From Flectobacillus longus (GTDB taxonomy: Bacteria; Bacteroidota; Bacteroidia; Cytophagales; Spirosomataceae): a stretch of 64,000 bases of DNA. Location: contig NZ_JASHIC010000005.1 of NCBI RefSeq assembly GCF_030056705.1, positions 186,001 to 250,000 on the forward strand. The letters are read 5' to 3'. The notes beneath the pieces were generated by a model, which worked only from the letters and a program-made list of their open reading frames with translations, made no database searches and was not told the origin of the DNA. The translations under genes were made by a program, and so were the position numbers. Of this stretch, positions 9,406 through 18,896 are shown in pieces; positions within the stretch are counted from its first letter, which is position 1, and the number at the start of each line of letters is the position of its first letter.

Positions 9406-9437
9406 AAAACAAGAGTCATCCCGAATTTTGGGAAAAA
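9406..9437. repeat. Orphan IS4 end (solo inverted repeat)
   Basis: The sequence from AAAAC at 9406 through GAGTCATCCCGAATTTT and GGGAAAA closely matches the right end of the IS at 4012-5479 read inward, with one substitution and a 2-bp gap. No transposase lies beside it. It may be a remnant of an excised or deleted copy, or a short non-autonomous relative. It directly abuts the family 2 repeat. Confidence 0.6.
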
Positions 9438-9461
9438 GTACACAAAGGCTAGGTGTTTATT

Positions 9462-9620
9462 TACTGTTTATGAAAAAAGGCGGTCGAAATGAGTTTTTCG
9501 ACCGCCTTTTTTCATGCTATATTTCAACATGATATCTCTTTAGACGCAAAGTATTGCTAAAATCCATACTAAAAATAATCACACATGCGCTCAATCTCTA
9601 AATTTAGAGTAGACTCATAT
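9462..9620. repeat. Palindromic dispersed repeat, family 2, copy A
   Basis: Non-coding element of about 160 bp. It contains a perfect 17-bp hairpin (9473-9489 with 9496-9512, loop of 6 nt) with A-rich and T-rich outer arms, so it can act as a terminator in either direction. A tail follows that includes CTATATTTCAACATGA (9517-9532). The same order and much of the tail recur at 44676-44841. Copy A lies in the 450-bp space between the hydroxylase small subunit and the stop codon of the DUF5686 gene; nothing else is seen there apart from the orphan IS end. Confidence 0.8.
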
Positions 9621-9640
9621 TTGAAAACAATCACTCAATA

Positions 9641-12049
9641 CTACCATTCGGGTGTGACACCCCCACGAACTCTCGAATTGAGAGAAATACGTATAATAGG
9701 AGTGATTCTTGAGGTTGGAGTATCTTTGGTAAATGTGCCATTTTCGAGTCTGTAGCCAAATTCTAAACGGAAAATACGAGCAATGCCATCGATACCATAA
9801 CCAAATTCAGCATAGTGAAAATTCTTGTTGGCAGTGTACATATAGTTGGCAAAAAACTCCTCACGTAAAGCTAGCTTTCGAGCGATATTTAATCTTGAAA
9901 CCAAAAACTTACGCATACCCACCATGGTCATAATATCGATATAAGCTCCGTTGGTCGAGTACAAAAATGGGTCAATAAATTTCTTACTCGCTCCCCAAAT
10001 ATAGTTGTCATAAAAACCAACCAATCTATGTGTTGTAAGCATATTTCCAATCGAAATCATATTGTTATTTCCATTAAAATGCTTGTAGTCGGCAAAGGTC
10101 ATATTCTTTACGTCGAAAAATGTACCTGCTTGAGCGATATAATTGAAATTGGTATTTAACGAAATTGGGAAGTTATGTGTAATACCTAATTCAACGGTAT
10201 GGAAGTCAATGTCTGTATTAAGAACTTCGCTGAATGCACCACGATATTTGAACATAATTAATGGCGACGAAGACAAATCGACCATTCGGATATTGTTACG
10301 ATATTGCTTTTTGAGCGTAGGGCGATAGTTTACCTGAAAACTGACCGAAAAAGCGGTATTGGTCTTAAATTCTGTATTACCAATTTCTTTATTTTCTGGG
10401 TTATTAGGCAAATATGGCGTATTCTGGAAGTTAATCCAGTAATAATTGGTAGTGTTTTCTAAAGGGAATCTTCGAGCCCATTCTGCCGAACCACGAATAG
10501 CAAAAGTATTCGAAATACGTTCTACTAAGTTGAAATTGATAAACTCTTTCTCGTAAATTTTTACGTAGTTTTTCTTCAACAACAATGTTGATAACGAGTT
10601 TAGGTCGAATGCTATGGGTGTATCTACATTATATTGTGATACGAATTTCCCGCCAGTTACACTTATATCATCTTGCTGGGTTTTCCAACGAAGTTTTAGT
10701 GTTCCTGAAGACTTATTTAAGTTGTAGGAATATCGCCAAGTGGGGTCTATTTCGAACCAATCATAGCGAGCTTTTCTAAAACGGTATAAAGCGCCTGTAT
10801 TTTGAACGAACCCTTCGACAGTATTGAAGTTGAAGTCTAAAACAGGAGATTTATAGTAAATTTCATGAGGGTAAAAACCTCTTGTGTTATCTCCCCAAAA
10901 ATATGAGCGACTAAATAAAACACTTCCGATACCAAACTTAAGATTGGTTTGACGATAGGTAGAATACTCGTCAGGTTGTGGAGGCAATGTTGATTTTGAA
11001 ATAGCCGAAATAGAAAGATGAGGAAGATAGGTTTTTGTTTGGTAAGATTTTTTCAGATTATCCCACCATTCTTGTGATTGTGATTCAGGTAAGACTTCTA
11101 AGTTTACGTTATCATATCTTTTTAGTCCAGTACCAATATTAGCATCACTCCAAGTGTTTTCCAGATTAGAGCCAAGCGTTCCCATGACTTGTTTAAACTG
11201 CTGAACTTCAAAGTTACGTTCTTGGATATTATAAACTTCACGAAATTGGTGTTCCGCAGGTCTTACAATGGGGTCAATATTTCCTAGTTGATAATTCCAA
11301 ACGCGTGCTACGTATTGGTATTCACCCTGAAACCCCATGAGCTTACCAGTGGTAGATATTTGATATTTTTGAGGAAGAACCACAGATTGAACAGATTCAA
11401 AATCTATTTCAAAATGATACTGAATAGCATAATGATTGACCGAAACATCTAGTCCGACAATCCAGCCTTCGTCTTTGGACAAAGCAATTTTTCCAGAAAA
11501 TACCTTTTCGTCATTATTGTGTCTGGGTGTAATTTCAAACCAATCAGCTTCTTTTCCAGCCAGAAATGTGTTGCCAATCCACTTGAAATCATAATAGTGA
11601 AAGGCCTTAGGCGAGAGTGGCGAAATAGCTTTGGGTCCTACTTCGGCCTTATAGAAATTGGGATTTACAAACTTGTCGGCACGTGCTTCTGCATGGTAAT
11701 TGTTGCGAGCTGCCTTAAAATCAAACACATAGCTATAGGCAGAATCTACCCGAAACTTACCATAAGACTCGGATTGATATGCTAAATTTCCCTCTATACC
11801 TTCTTTTTTTAGAAGACCTTTCCAAATACTTGGAATTCGATTCCATTTACCAGTATTTTGAATAAAAATTTCAGCAGAAAAATTAGCCTGTTTTTTGTCA
11901 TGCTGATTAGCAAACAAAATAGCTTTTTCTATAGCTTGATGAGCATATAATGAAGAATCAGTGGTATTGATTTGAAAGGCATTAGCAGTATAAACTTGGC
12001 AGCATATAGATAATAGTAATATCAGTGGCCGAATGAATTCTTTAAACAT
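9641..12049 (-). CDS. DUF5686-family outer-membrane protein
   Basis: Large Bacteroidota surface protein of unknown function. A signal peptide covers the first 25 residues when translation starts at the ATG at 12049 (MFKEFIRPLILLLSI). The open frame reaches 12079, but the extra ten residues spoil the signal peptide. After an all-beta N-terminal region, the C-terminal half is rich in alternating aromatic and polar strands and ends in R-I-S-L-N-S-R-V-R-G-G-V-T-P-E-W, as expected for an outer-membrane barrel. Most DUF5686 proteins carry an N-terminal carboxypeptidase-regulatory-like domain; I do not see one here. A good promoter lies upstream on the minus strand. It is a single-gene unit with no informative neighbours. 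The family call is moderately sure. Confidence 0.75.
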   Translation of the reverse strand: MFKEFIRPLILLLSICCQVYTANAFQINTTDSSLYAHQAIEKAILFANQHDKKQANFSAEIFIQNTGKWNRIPSIWKGLLKKEGIEGNLAYQSESYGKFRVDSAYSYVFDFKAARNNYHAEARADKFVNPNFYKAEVGPKAISPLSPKAFHYYDFKWIGNTFLAGKEADWFEITPRHNNDEKVFSGKIALSKDEGWIVGLDVSVNHYAIQYHFEIDFESVQSVVLPQKYQISTTGKLMGFQGEYQYVARVWNYQLGNIDPIVRPAEHQFREVYNIQERNFEVQQFKQVMGTLGSNLENTWSDANIGTGLKRYDNVNLEVLPESQSQEWWDNLKKSYQTKTYLPHLSISAISKSTLPPQPDEYSTYRQTNLKFGIGSVLFSRSYFWGDNTRGFYPHEIYYKSPVLDFNFNTVEGFVQNTGALYRFRKARYDWFEIDPTWRYSYNLNKSSGTLKLRWKTQQDDISVTGGKFVSQYNVDTPIAFDLNSLSTLLLKKNYVKIYEKEFINFNLVERISNTFAIRGSAEWARRFPLENTTNYYWINFQNTPYLPNNPENKEIGNTEFKTNTAFSVSFQVNYRPTLKKQYRNNIRMVDLSSSPLIMFKYRGAFSEVLNTDIDFHTVELGITHNFPISLNTNFNYIAQAGTFFDVKNMTFADYKHFNGNNNMISIGNMLTTHRLVGFYDNYIWGASKKFIDPFLYSTNGAYIDIMTMVGMRKFLVSRLNIARKLALREEFFANYMYTANKNFHYAEFGYGIDGIARIFRLEFGYRLENGTFTKDTPTSRITPIIRISLNSRVRGGVTPEW

Positions 12050-12264
12050 AAGGACTTGCAAAGCAAGGCTTTGCCTCAATGGTTGATATGGAGCGTATCT
12101 CCAAAATTTAATAAACGGAAAATTACCCTCTTTTAGTTTTGTTTGTCTGAAAAAAATGTGATATTTAATCTAAAAGAAAATTTAAGCAAAAAGGCTTATT
12201 TTTTCATGAAATAATACCATTACTCTTAACCTAGGACTAAATTACTAAATAAAAAAAGTCAAAG

Positions 12265-12295
12265 CAAATTTAAGTACTTCTTCGATAGTGGCCAA
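12265..12295 (-). promoter_or_regulatory. Candidate promoter for the DUF5686 gene
   Basis: On the minus strand, TTG (12295-12293), a 20-bp spacer and TAAATTTG (12272-12265) match the Bacteroidota consensus with ideal spacing. The leader would be about 210 nt. Confidence 0.5.
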
Positions 12296-12351
12296 TGAGA
12301 AAGCTCATAACAGGAACAAATTCTAATCTAAGATTAATGTCAGTCTCCCGA

Positions 12352-12378
12352 TTGAAAGTAAAATAATAAGTAATTTTG
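12352..12378 (+). promoter_or_regulatory. Possible promoter for the ABC/HlyD/TolC operon
   Basis: TAATTTTG at 12371-12378 is an exact -7 element about 95 nt before the ABC gene. The nearest TTG (12352-12354) is only 16 bp away, shorter than usual, so this is weak. The rest of the 424-bp divergent region 12050-12473 shows nothing else recognisable. Confidence 0.3.
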
Positions 12379-12473
12379 TGCGTTCGATTTTTATTTAGAT
12401 TCTTTCCAAACTGTTCGGACAAACTAACACTTTGTTGTTAGTGAACAATTAACCTTAAAAAACCAACAACCAC

Positions 12474-14657
12474 ATGCAAAGCACTCAGTTAAGCCTTATC
12501 GTTAAGAAACTGACCGAGTTTTACGGCACTGAATTTAACAATTTCACATATCAGTCACCGCTATCACCGACCCGAACCTACGCTAAGGATAGCATTTATG
12601 ATTTTGTGAATGACCTTATCCAAGAAGCCAGAAAACAACAGTTTTTAGTCGTCGAAAACTACGCAGACGCCAAAGAGTTCCACGTTCTAATCGAGCAAAG
12701 CTCTCATCCAATTATATTTTTTGATGATTCTCATGGAGAGATTAGACCAGTTTTAGCATCCAGAAAGCTTAAAGATGATGCGCCTTTCTTTTGGCGTATT
12801 TTGGATAACGAAACAGAGGCTATTGCTTCGTCTTCCTCTTTTAGACCAGCCACTGTCTCAAAAGCTCCCGACAAATCGAATAACGGAAAGGTTAGATTTT
12901 TGAAGGTCTTTCCCCTCGAAAACATTTCGGAGGCTAATGCCTTCGAGCAGTTATCTCCTGTACAGAGGCTGTTTAATATGCTTCGTAAGGAGAAAAAAGA
13001 TATTACCACTATCTATATTTACGCCATTGTAGTGGGTATCATTAGCCTAACCTTGCCACTTGGTATTCAGGCCATTATCGGGCTTATATCTGGAGGTCTT
13101 TTCTTTAGTTCTGTTTATGTCTTAGTAGGTGTCGTAATACTTGGAATTGTCTTTTCGGGTATCCTACAAATTTACCAACAAACGCTCGTCGAAATTCTTC
13201 AAAGAAGAGTTTTTGCCAAAGCTGCCTTCGAGTTTACCTATCGTATCCCTAGAGTCAAATCTGAATCCTTATTAGGGGTCTACGCACCAGAGTTAATGAA
13301 TCGTTTTTTTGACATTCTCAATGTTCAAAAAGCACTTCCCAAAGTACTTATCGACGTTACAGCAGCCGTAATCCAAATTTTGTTTGGAGTTATCTTGCTA
13401 TCGCTTTATCACCCTTACTTCATTGCATTTGGGGCTATTATGGTCATTGTTGTATCATTGGTAGTCTATTACAATGCACCCAAAGGACTCGAATCTAGCT
13501 TGATTGAATCAAAGTATAAATATAAAGTAGCGCAATGGCTTGAAGATATTGCTCGTACGTTATATGCTTTCAAATCGGCTGGTTCTACCAATTTGCCTAT
13601 GCAACGCATGGATTATTTGGTTAATAACTATCTCAAATACCGTAAAAAACATTTCAATGTATTGTTAATACTTTTTGGGAATGCGGTATTCTTCAAAGCA
13701 TTTATTACAGGTTTGCTCCTGATTTTGGGGACAGCCTTAGTTATTGACAGACAAATTACGCTTGGGCAGTTTGTGGCCTCTGAGATTATCATTGTACTAG
13801 TAGTAAACTCTGTCGAAAAATTGATTGGTAGTATCGAAACTGTATTTGATTTGCTAACAGCCGTTGAAAAAATGGGTACAGTTACCGACCTTCCTCTAGA
13901 GCGCCAAACGGGCTTAAACTACGATTTTAACCAGCACACAGAAGGAATGGCTATCAAGTTGCAAAACTTGAGTTATAAATATCCAGATGGAAATAAGAAG
14001 GTTTTGAAAAACCTGAATTTGGATGTTCAGCCCAACGAAAGCATCTGTATCACTGGTACCAATGGTTCGGGAAAAGAAACGTTGCTCAAAATCTTATCTG
14101 CTATTTTTACTGAATACGAAGGCTCAGTGTCTTATAATGGTATTTCTATTCGTGACCTCAACCTTAACGCAGTTCGTGATGCTATCGAGCGTAATCTTGC
14201 AATAGACTTGATTTTTGATGGTTCGTTAATAGATAACGTAGTTATGGGGCGCAAAAACATCACTTTCGAAGATTTGCAATGGGCGCTCCAAAGCCTCAAT
14301 ATGCAGGACATAATCGCTGAGTTGCCAGACGGACTCAGTACCCAAATGATTGCAGGAGGCAAGCGTTTTTCAGAAAGCTTTATAGCCAAAGTATCGGTGG
14401 CGAGATGCGTAGTCGAAAAACCAAAGTTGTTGATGATTACCGACATCTATCGCGAGCTACACAAGGCCGAACGTATGAAATGTATCTCGTTTTTGACCGA
14501 CAAACAAAATCCTTGGACTTTACTCACTATCTCAAACGACCCAATGGTTATGGCAGCTTGCGATAGGGTTTTAGTAATGAACGAAGGTGAAATCGTATTG
14601 GACGGGCCATTTGATGAGCTTATGAAAAACGATAAGTTTATGTCATTGGTGGATTAG
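12474..14657 (+). CDS. Type I secretion-like ABC transporter with degenerate ATPase domain
   Basis: Fused membrane and nucleotide-binding protein, first gene of an ABC/HlyD/TolC operon. Layout: a soluble N-terminal region (about 1-165, in the place of the C39-like domain but without a visible Cys-His pair), an exporter membrane domain (about 175-430), and an ATPase-like domain (about 485-725). The ATPase motifs are eroded. Walker A reads GTNGSGKET, with Glu where Ser/Thr binds magnesium (about 528-536). The signature position reads FSESF instead of LSGGQ (about 631-635). Walker B ends TDI instead of DE (about 655-657). The H-loop reads TISND with no His (about 684-688). The reading frame is intact, so this looks like a selected pseudo-ATPase rather than decay. 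An active partner ABC protein would have to be encoded elsewhere. Confidence 0.85.
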   Translation: MQSTQLSLIVKKLTEFYGTEFNNFTYQSPLSPTRTYAKDSIYDFVNDLIQEARKQQFLVVENYADAKEFHVLIEQSSHPIIFFDDSHGEIRPVLASRKLKDDAPFFWRILDNETEAIASSSSFRPATVSKAPDKSNNGKVRFLKVFPLENISEANAFEQLSPVQRLFNMLRKEKKDITTIYIYAIVVGIISLTLPLGIQAIIGLISGGLFFSSVYVLVGVVILGIVFSGILQIYQQTLVEILQRRVFAKAAFEFTYRIPRVKSESLLGVYAPELMNRFFDILNVQKALPKVLIDVTAAVIQILFGVILLSLYHPYFIAFGAIMVIVVSLVVYYNAPKGLESSLIESKYKYKVAQWLEDIARTLYAFKSAGSTNLPMQRMDYLVNNYLKYRKKHFNVLLILFGNAVFFKAFITGLLLILGTALVIDRQITLGQFVASEIIIVLVVNSVEKLIGSIETVFDLLTAVEKMGTVTDLPLERQTGLNYDFNQHTEGMAIKLQNLSYKYPDGNKKVLKNLNLDVQPNESICITGTNGSGKETLLKILSAIFTEYEGSVSYNGISIRDLNLNAVRDAIERNLAIDLIFDGSLIDNVVMGRKNITFEDLQWALQSLNMQDIIAELPDGLSTQMIAGGKRFSESFIAKVSVARCVVEKPKLLMITDIYRELHKAERMKCISFLTDKQNPWTLLTISNDPMVMAACDRVLVMNEGEIVLDGPFDELMKNDKFMSLVD

Positions 14658-14719
14658 TTGTTGAACAGGAGGCTTTGAGCCAAAACAATTATTTCAAACG
14701 TAATTTTAAGAATTTACTC

Positions 14720-16096
14720 ATGTTAAATATATCAAAACAAAAAGTTCACGACCGTGTTCATGAGGAGTTTGATTTATACTCTCTCAACACTTTACATACG
14801 CCACGGTCAGCGGTCATCTTAAAAAGATGGCTTATCGGAATTGGGGTTGTTTTGTTGCTTATTATGTTTTTGCCTTGGCAACAAAACATCAATGGAAAAG
14901 GCGATATTACAGCGCTTACACCCAAAGACCGCCCGCAAAATATTCAAAATATCATTGCAGGTCGAATCGAAAAATGGCTAGTTACAGAAGGTGACTTTGT
15001 CGAAAAAGGCGATACGATTTTAGTGGTTTCCGAAATCAAGGACGACTATTTTGATAAAAACCTTTCAGTAAGATTACAGGAGCAACTTGCTGCCAAAAAA
15101 TCTGCTATCGAAAGTTATCATGTCAAAGTAAAAGCCCTTGAATCGCAAATTGTGGCTTTGCAACAAAACCAACAATTTAGTTTACAAAAAGCTAAAAATA
15201 AGGTAAAACAAAATCAAGCCAAAGTAGTGTCGGATAGTACCGATATGTTGGCAGAACAAGTACAAGTCAATATTGCTCAGGTGCGTTATGATCGTGGCGA
15301 AGACCAATACAAAAATGGCGGAATTGTATCGTTGAGCGAACTAGAATCTCGTAAGCTCAAATTGCAAGAAACAAAAGCAAAGTATGTTTCGGTACAAAAT
15401 AAATTGTTGGTTTCTCGTCAAGAGCTCATCAATGCCCGTATCGAACTGAACTCTGTAAATGCAGAATATGCGGAGAAAATCTCAAAGGCTGAATCTGATA
15501 AAAGCACAGCCTTGTCGTCAGTAGCTACTGGAGAGTACGAATTGTCGCAATTACAAAACAAAATCTCCAATGTAGATTATCGCCTAGGACAATATGTTGT
15601 TCGTGCCCCACAAGATGGCTTTGTGGTAAAAGCCTTGAAAGCAGGTATTGGCGAAACCATCAAAGAAGGGGAGTCTATCTGTACACTTCAGCCGTCTAAT
15701 CCAGATACAGCAGTGGAACTTTATGTAAAAGCCATGGACGTACCACTTATCCAAGAAGGTCGTGAGGTGCGCTTGCAGTTTGAAGGTTGGCCAGCTTTGG
15801 TGTTTTCAGGGTGGCCGTCTACTTCGGTAGGTACTTTTGGCGGTATAGTAAAAGTTATCGACCGAGTAGATAGCAAAGGTGGCGAATACCGTATGTTGGT
15901 AGTTCCGAAAAAAGGTGAGGGGCCATGGCCAAAACAACTTCGTATGGGGTCGGGTGTAGTAGGCTGGGTTATGCTCGACAATGTACCTATTTGGTACGAA
16001 GTGTGGCGTCAGCTCAATGCCTTCCCTGCAAATTTGAAGAACGAACCAGAAGAAAAGAAACCAGAAAAACTCGCTAAAAAAGAAGATAAAAAATGA
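14720..16096 (+). CDS. HlyD-family membrane fusion protein
   Basis: Periplasmic adaptor that links the inner-membrane ABC protein to the outer-membrane TolC channel. One membrane anchor is present (LIGIGVVLLLIMFLPW, about 35-50), followed by a split lipoyl domain (IEKWLVTEGDFVEKGDTIL and VVRAPQDGFVVKALKAGIGETIKEG) around a long coiled-coil hairpin (about 120-280). The C-terminal beta-barrel region precedes a Lys/Glu-rich tail. The frame is open back to a TTG at 14675, 18 nt after the ABC stop, but the ATG at 14720 (MLNISKQKV) gives a more normal start; the choice is not certain. It overlaps the TolC gene by 4 bp (ATGA), so the two are translationally coupled. Confidence 0.9.
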   Translation: MLNISKQKVHDRVHEEFDLYSLNTLHTPRSAVILKRWLIGIGVVLLLIMFLPWQQNINGKGDITALTPKDRPQNIQNIIAGRIEKWLVTEGDFVEKGDTILVVSEIKDDYFDKNLSVRLQEQLAAKKSAIESYHVKVKALESQIVALQQNQQFSLQKAKNKVKQNQAKVVSDSTDMLAEQVQVNIAQVRYDRGEDQYKNGGIVSLSELESRKLKLQETKAKYVSVQNKLLVSRQELINARIELNSVNAEYAEKISKAESDKSTALSSVATGEYELSQLQNKISNVDYRLGQYVVRAPQDGFVVKALKAGIGETIKEGESICTLQPSNPDTAVELYVKAMDVPLIQEGREVRLQFEGWPALVFSGWPSTSVGTFGGIVKVIDRVDSKGGEYRMLVVPKKGEGPWPKQLRMGSGVVGWVMLDNVPIWYEVWRQLNAFPANLKNEPEEKKPEKLAKKEDKK

Positions 16097-17520
16097 TAAA
16101 GATGCAGAATAACACACATAATGGTGCTTTTCTTGTCAAACCTTTCTTTTTTATTCTTGTACTCTGTAGCCTTACTGGCTTTAGTGTATCTGCTCAGACA
16201 GTATTTAGTTTTGAGGATTTTAAAAGTTTGGTGCTTAAAAATCACCCAACGGTAAAGCAAGCCGATTTGTATCTGCGCGATGCCGACACCGAAATTATGC
16301 AAGCCAAAGGTCAGTTTGATCCTAAACTTAGCTCCACGCTCGACCGCAAGGCTTTGGGTGGGAGTGAGTATTATAATCGTTGGGAAAATGCCTTGAAAGT
16401 GCCTGTTTGGACAGGTACAGATTTAAAATTAGGGTATGAAAATCGTACAGGTAAAAAACTTTTACCCGAAGAATCGCCCGAATTATTAGTCGCAGGAATA
16501 ACAGTACCTATTGGGCAAGGCATGATTATCGACGCACGTCGTACAACCTTGAAACAAGCACAATTGGCAAAAACAATTTCTGAAGCAGAACGATTGAAGT
16601 TAATAAACAAAACCGTGTTATCTGCCTCAAAAGCCTATTGGGAATGGTGGTTTAGCTATCAGCAATTACAGTTTATTCAAGAAGGTTTGAATTTGGCCAA
16701 TACTCGATATATAGCGACCAAAGAACGTGCTACCATTGGCGAGCAAGCTGCGATTGATTCTGTAGAAGCCAAAATTACTTTACAAGACCGTCAGGTAGCG
16801 TTAGAACAAGCGTATGTCGAATTACAGAATACTCGTTTGGCTCTTTCCAATTATTTGTGGGACATCAACGAAAACCCATTGGAATTACCTGAGGGAGCTA
16901 TTCCCCCTAAAATTCCGACTCGAAAACTCGACGAGGTAACCTTACAGAATCTAGTTACTCAAGCAAAAGTACAACACCCTGAAATTGTAAAATTGGATGT
17001 CAAAATCAAACAATTGGGCTTAGAAGAAAAACTAAGAAAGGAGTTGTTGAAGCCGCAGTTGAATTTCAATTTTAACTTTATTACCAAAACGCTTAATAGC
17101 AATTATGGTCCAGAAGGCGGTATCTCTTTTGATAATCATAAAATGGGTGTTGAATTTGTGATGCCAATTTTTTTACGAAAAGAGAGAGGTAAATTAGAGC
17201 AAGTACGTATTAAGCAATTGTCGACGGGTTTTGAATATAATTTGGCAAAAAGAGAAGTAGTCAACGATATTTATGCCGCTTACAACGATGTAAAAAACCT
17301 CGAACGCCAGCTTTCTATTCAGCAGCAGGCAACTAGTAATCAGGAACTTTTACTAAAGGCAGAACAACGTAAGTTCGAAATAGGCGAAAGTACACTTTTC
17401 CTAATCAACTCCCGTGAAAGTAAGTTTATCGACATGAAAGTCAAAGTTGAATCTTTGCGAAGCAAATATGAAAAAGCCCTCGCAAGTTTAGCGTACTACT
17501 CAGGTTTAAGTGAATTATAA
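16093..17520 (+). CDS. TolC-family outer-membrane efflux protein
   Basis: Outer-membrane channel of the tripartite secretion or efflux system formed with the two genes before it. A signal peptide is seen (FFFILVLCSLTGFSVSAQT, about 18-36). Two long helical repeats follow, as in TolC (about 50-250 and 270-470), with the typical opening FEDFKSLVLKNHPTVKQADL and the closing heptad-rich YEKALASLAYYSGLSEL. 475 residues is normal. The start overlaps the HlyD stop codon by 4 bp, and an intrinsic terminator follows immediately, so this is the third and last gene of the operon. No substrate gene is adjacent. Confidence 0.92.
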   Translation: MIKMQNNTHNGAFLVKPFFFILVLCSLTGFSVSAQTVFSFEDFKSLVLKNHPTVKQADLYLRDADTEIMQAKGQFDPKLSSTLDRKALGGSEYYNRWENALKVPVWTGTDLKLGYENRTGKKLLPEESPELLVAGITVPIGQGMIIDARRTTLKQAQLAKTISEAERLKLINKTVLSASKAYWEWWFSYQQLQFIQEGLNLANTRYIATKERATIGEQAAIDSVEAKITLQDRQVALEQAYVELQNTRLALSNYLWDINENPLELPEGAIPPKIPTRKLDEVTLQNLVTQAKVQHPEIVKLDVKIKQLGLEEKLRKELLKPQLNFNFNFITKTLNSNYGPEGGISFDNHKMGVEFVMPIFLRKERGKLEQVRIKQLSTGFEYNLAKREVVNDIYAAYNDVKNLERQLSIQQQATSNQELLLKAEQRKFEIGESTLFLINSRESKFIDMKVKVESLRSKYEKALASLAYYSGLSEL

Positions 17521-17526
17521 CTCTTA

Positions 17527-17559
17527 GCCCTACAGTTTAAGCTGTGGGGCATTTTTTTT
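17527..17559 (+). terminator. Intrinsic terminator of the ABC/HlyD/TolC operon
   Basis: GCCCTACAG pairs with CTGTGGGGC (9 bp with one G-T pair) across a 6-nt loop and is followed by a run of eight T. Confidence 0.85.
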
Positions 17560-17589
17560 GCCTTGCATTTATTCTAGTACTTTTGTGGT

Positions 17590-18792
17590 ATGAACGCTCC
17601 TTTATTTAGCCCCGAAGAAATCCAGTTTATACAAGAACATCTCAACGACGAGCCCAGCAAGCTAATGTTGCAGGCGCGTCGTTATCCACATTTGCCCATA
17701 GCCAAGTTGGTTCAACAAATTCAAGCTCGTCAGAAAGCCCAACACAAATTGCCCGATTGGTATGCCAACGCCAAGTTAGTGTTTCCTGCAAACCTTTCGG
17801 TAGAGCAATGTTCGTCGCAAGTAACAGCACAATTCAAAGCAAGTTTGATTCATGGCGAAAGCTTAGCCGATTTGACTGGCGGAATGGGAGTTGATACGGC
17901 TTATTTGGCACAAGGTTTTCAAAAAGCTTTTCATTTTGAGCAAAACCAAGAGCTTCAAGAGATAGTGGCGTACAATTTTGAGCAATTGGGATTAAATCAA
18001 ATAGCCTTTGTTCTTGGTAATTCAATGGATTGGCTCAATGCACAGGACGCTTCTCAAACGCATTTTTCATGGATATACCTCGACCCGCATCGTCGTGATG
18101 AAGCAGGAGGGAAGGTTTTTGCCTTGAGCGATTGTGAACCCGATGTGGTGAAATATCAAGATTTGCTTTTTCAATTTTCTGAAAATATTCTGATTAAAGC
18201 ATCTCCTATGCTCGACCTCGACCAGTCTATTCGAGAATTGAAGTGTATTAAACAGATTTGGGTAATTTCGGTAGATAACGAAGTGAAGGAGGTTCTTTTT
18301 CACTTGAAATCAAACCATACCGACGCTCCACTGATAACTTGTGTGGCTTTATATAAAAATCAGGATACTCAAACTTTGAGTTTTTACAAAGAAGAAGAAG
18401 CGCAAATTGCTCCGAGTATTGGTCAGCCCGCTCGTTATTTATACGAACCAAGTGTAGCCTTGCTAAAAGCAGGTGCATTTAAACTTCCTTGCGAGCATTT
18501 TCATTTACAAAAAATAGCACCACATAGTCATTTATATACTTCAGAAGTTTTTCAGCCTGATTTTATGGGACGTTCTTTTGAGATTTTGGCGGTTTGCAAA
18601 CTAGATAAAAAAGCGATTACTCCATTTATTTCTAATAATCAGGCAAATATTACTATCAGGAATTTTCCTTTAACAGTAAAACAGATAAGAGAGAAACTAA
18701 AAATACAAGAAGGAGGGAATACCTATCTTTTTGCTACGACCGATGCTCAGGGACAAAAAATTGTGATAGTTTGTCAAAAGGTGACTTCCTAA
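17590..18792 (+). CDS. SAM-dependent methyltransferase with THUMP-like domain
   Basis: Predicted RNA methyltransferase of the Bacteroidota class with a C-terminal THUMP-like domain. The SAM-binding motif I is DLTGGMGVDTAYLA (about residues 95-108). The catalytic-region motif reads YLDPHRRDEAGGKVF (about 160-174), where most relatives show DPPR-like sequence. The C-terminal part (about 300-400), ending in IVIVCQKV, is the THUMP-like region. The substrate is unknown; tRNA is a reasonable inference from the fold. An exact TACTTTTG -7 element at 17578-17585 would place the transcription start at or within a few bases of the ATG, so the mRNA may be leaderless. Moderate to good confidence in family, low in substrate. 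Confidence 0.8.
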   Translation: MNAPLFSPEEIQFIQEHLNDEPSKLMLQARRYPHLPIAKLVQQIQARQKAQHKLPDWYANAKLVFPANLSVEQCSSQVTAQFKASLIHGESLADLTGGMGVDTAYLAQGFQKAFHFEQNQELQEIVAYNFEQLGLNQIAFVLGNSMDWLNAQDASQTHFSWIYLDPHRRDEAGGKVFALSDCEPDVVKYQDLLFQFSENILIKASPMLDLDQSIRELKCIKQIWVISVDNEVKEVLFHLKSNHTDAPLITCVALYKNQDTQTLSFYKEEEAQIAPSIGQPARYLYEPSVALLKAGAFKLPCEHFHLQKIAPHSHLYTSEVFQPDFMGRSFEILAVCKLDKKAITPFISNNQANITIRNFPLTVKQIREKLKIQEGGNTYLFATTDAQGQKIVIVCQKVTS

Positions 18793-18896
18793 AGCGATAT
18801 AAGTCTTATAGCTACCAAATACTCAAATAGTTGCTTGAAATCAAACCGAATAAGCACTAAATTCGTTGGTAAGACACAATCAAAATTTTCGAAATC

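Noticed and set aside
12731-13009. Antisense frames over the ABC gene as possible nested genes
   Set aside because: Codon pattern and motifs support only the plus-strand gene.
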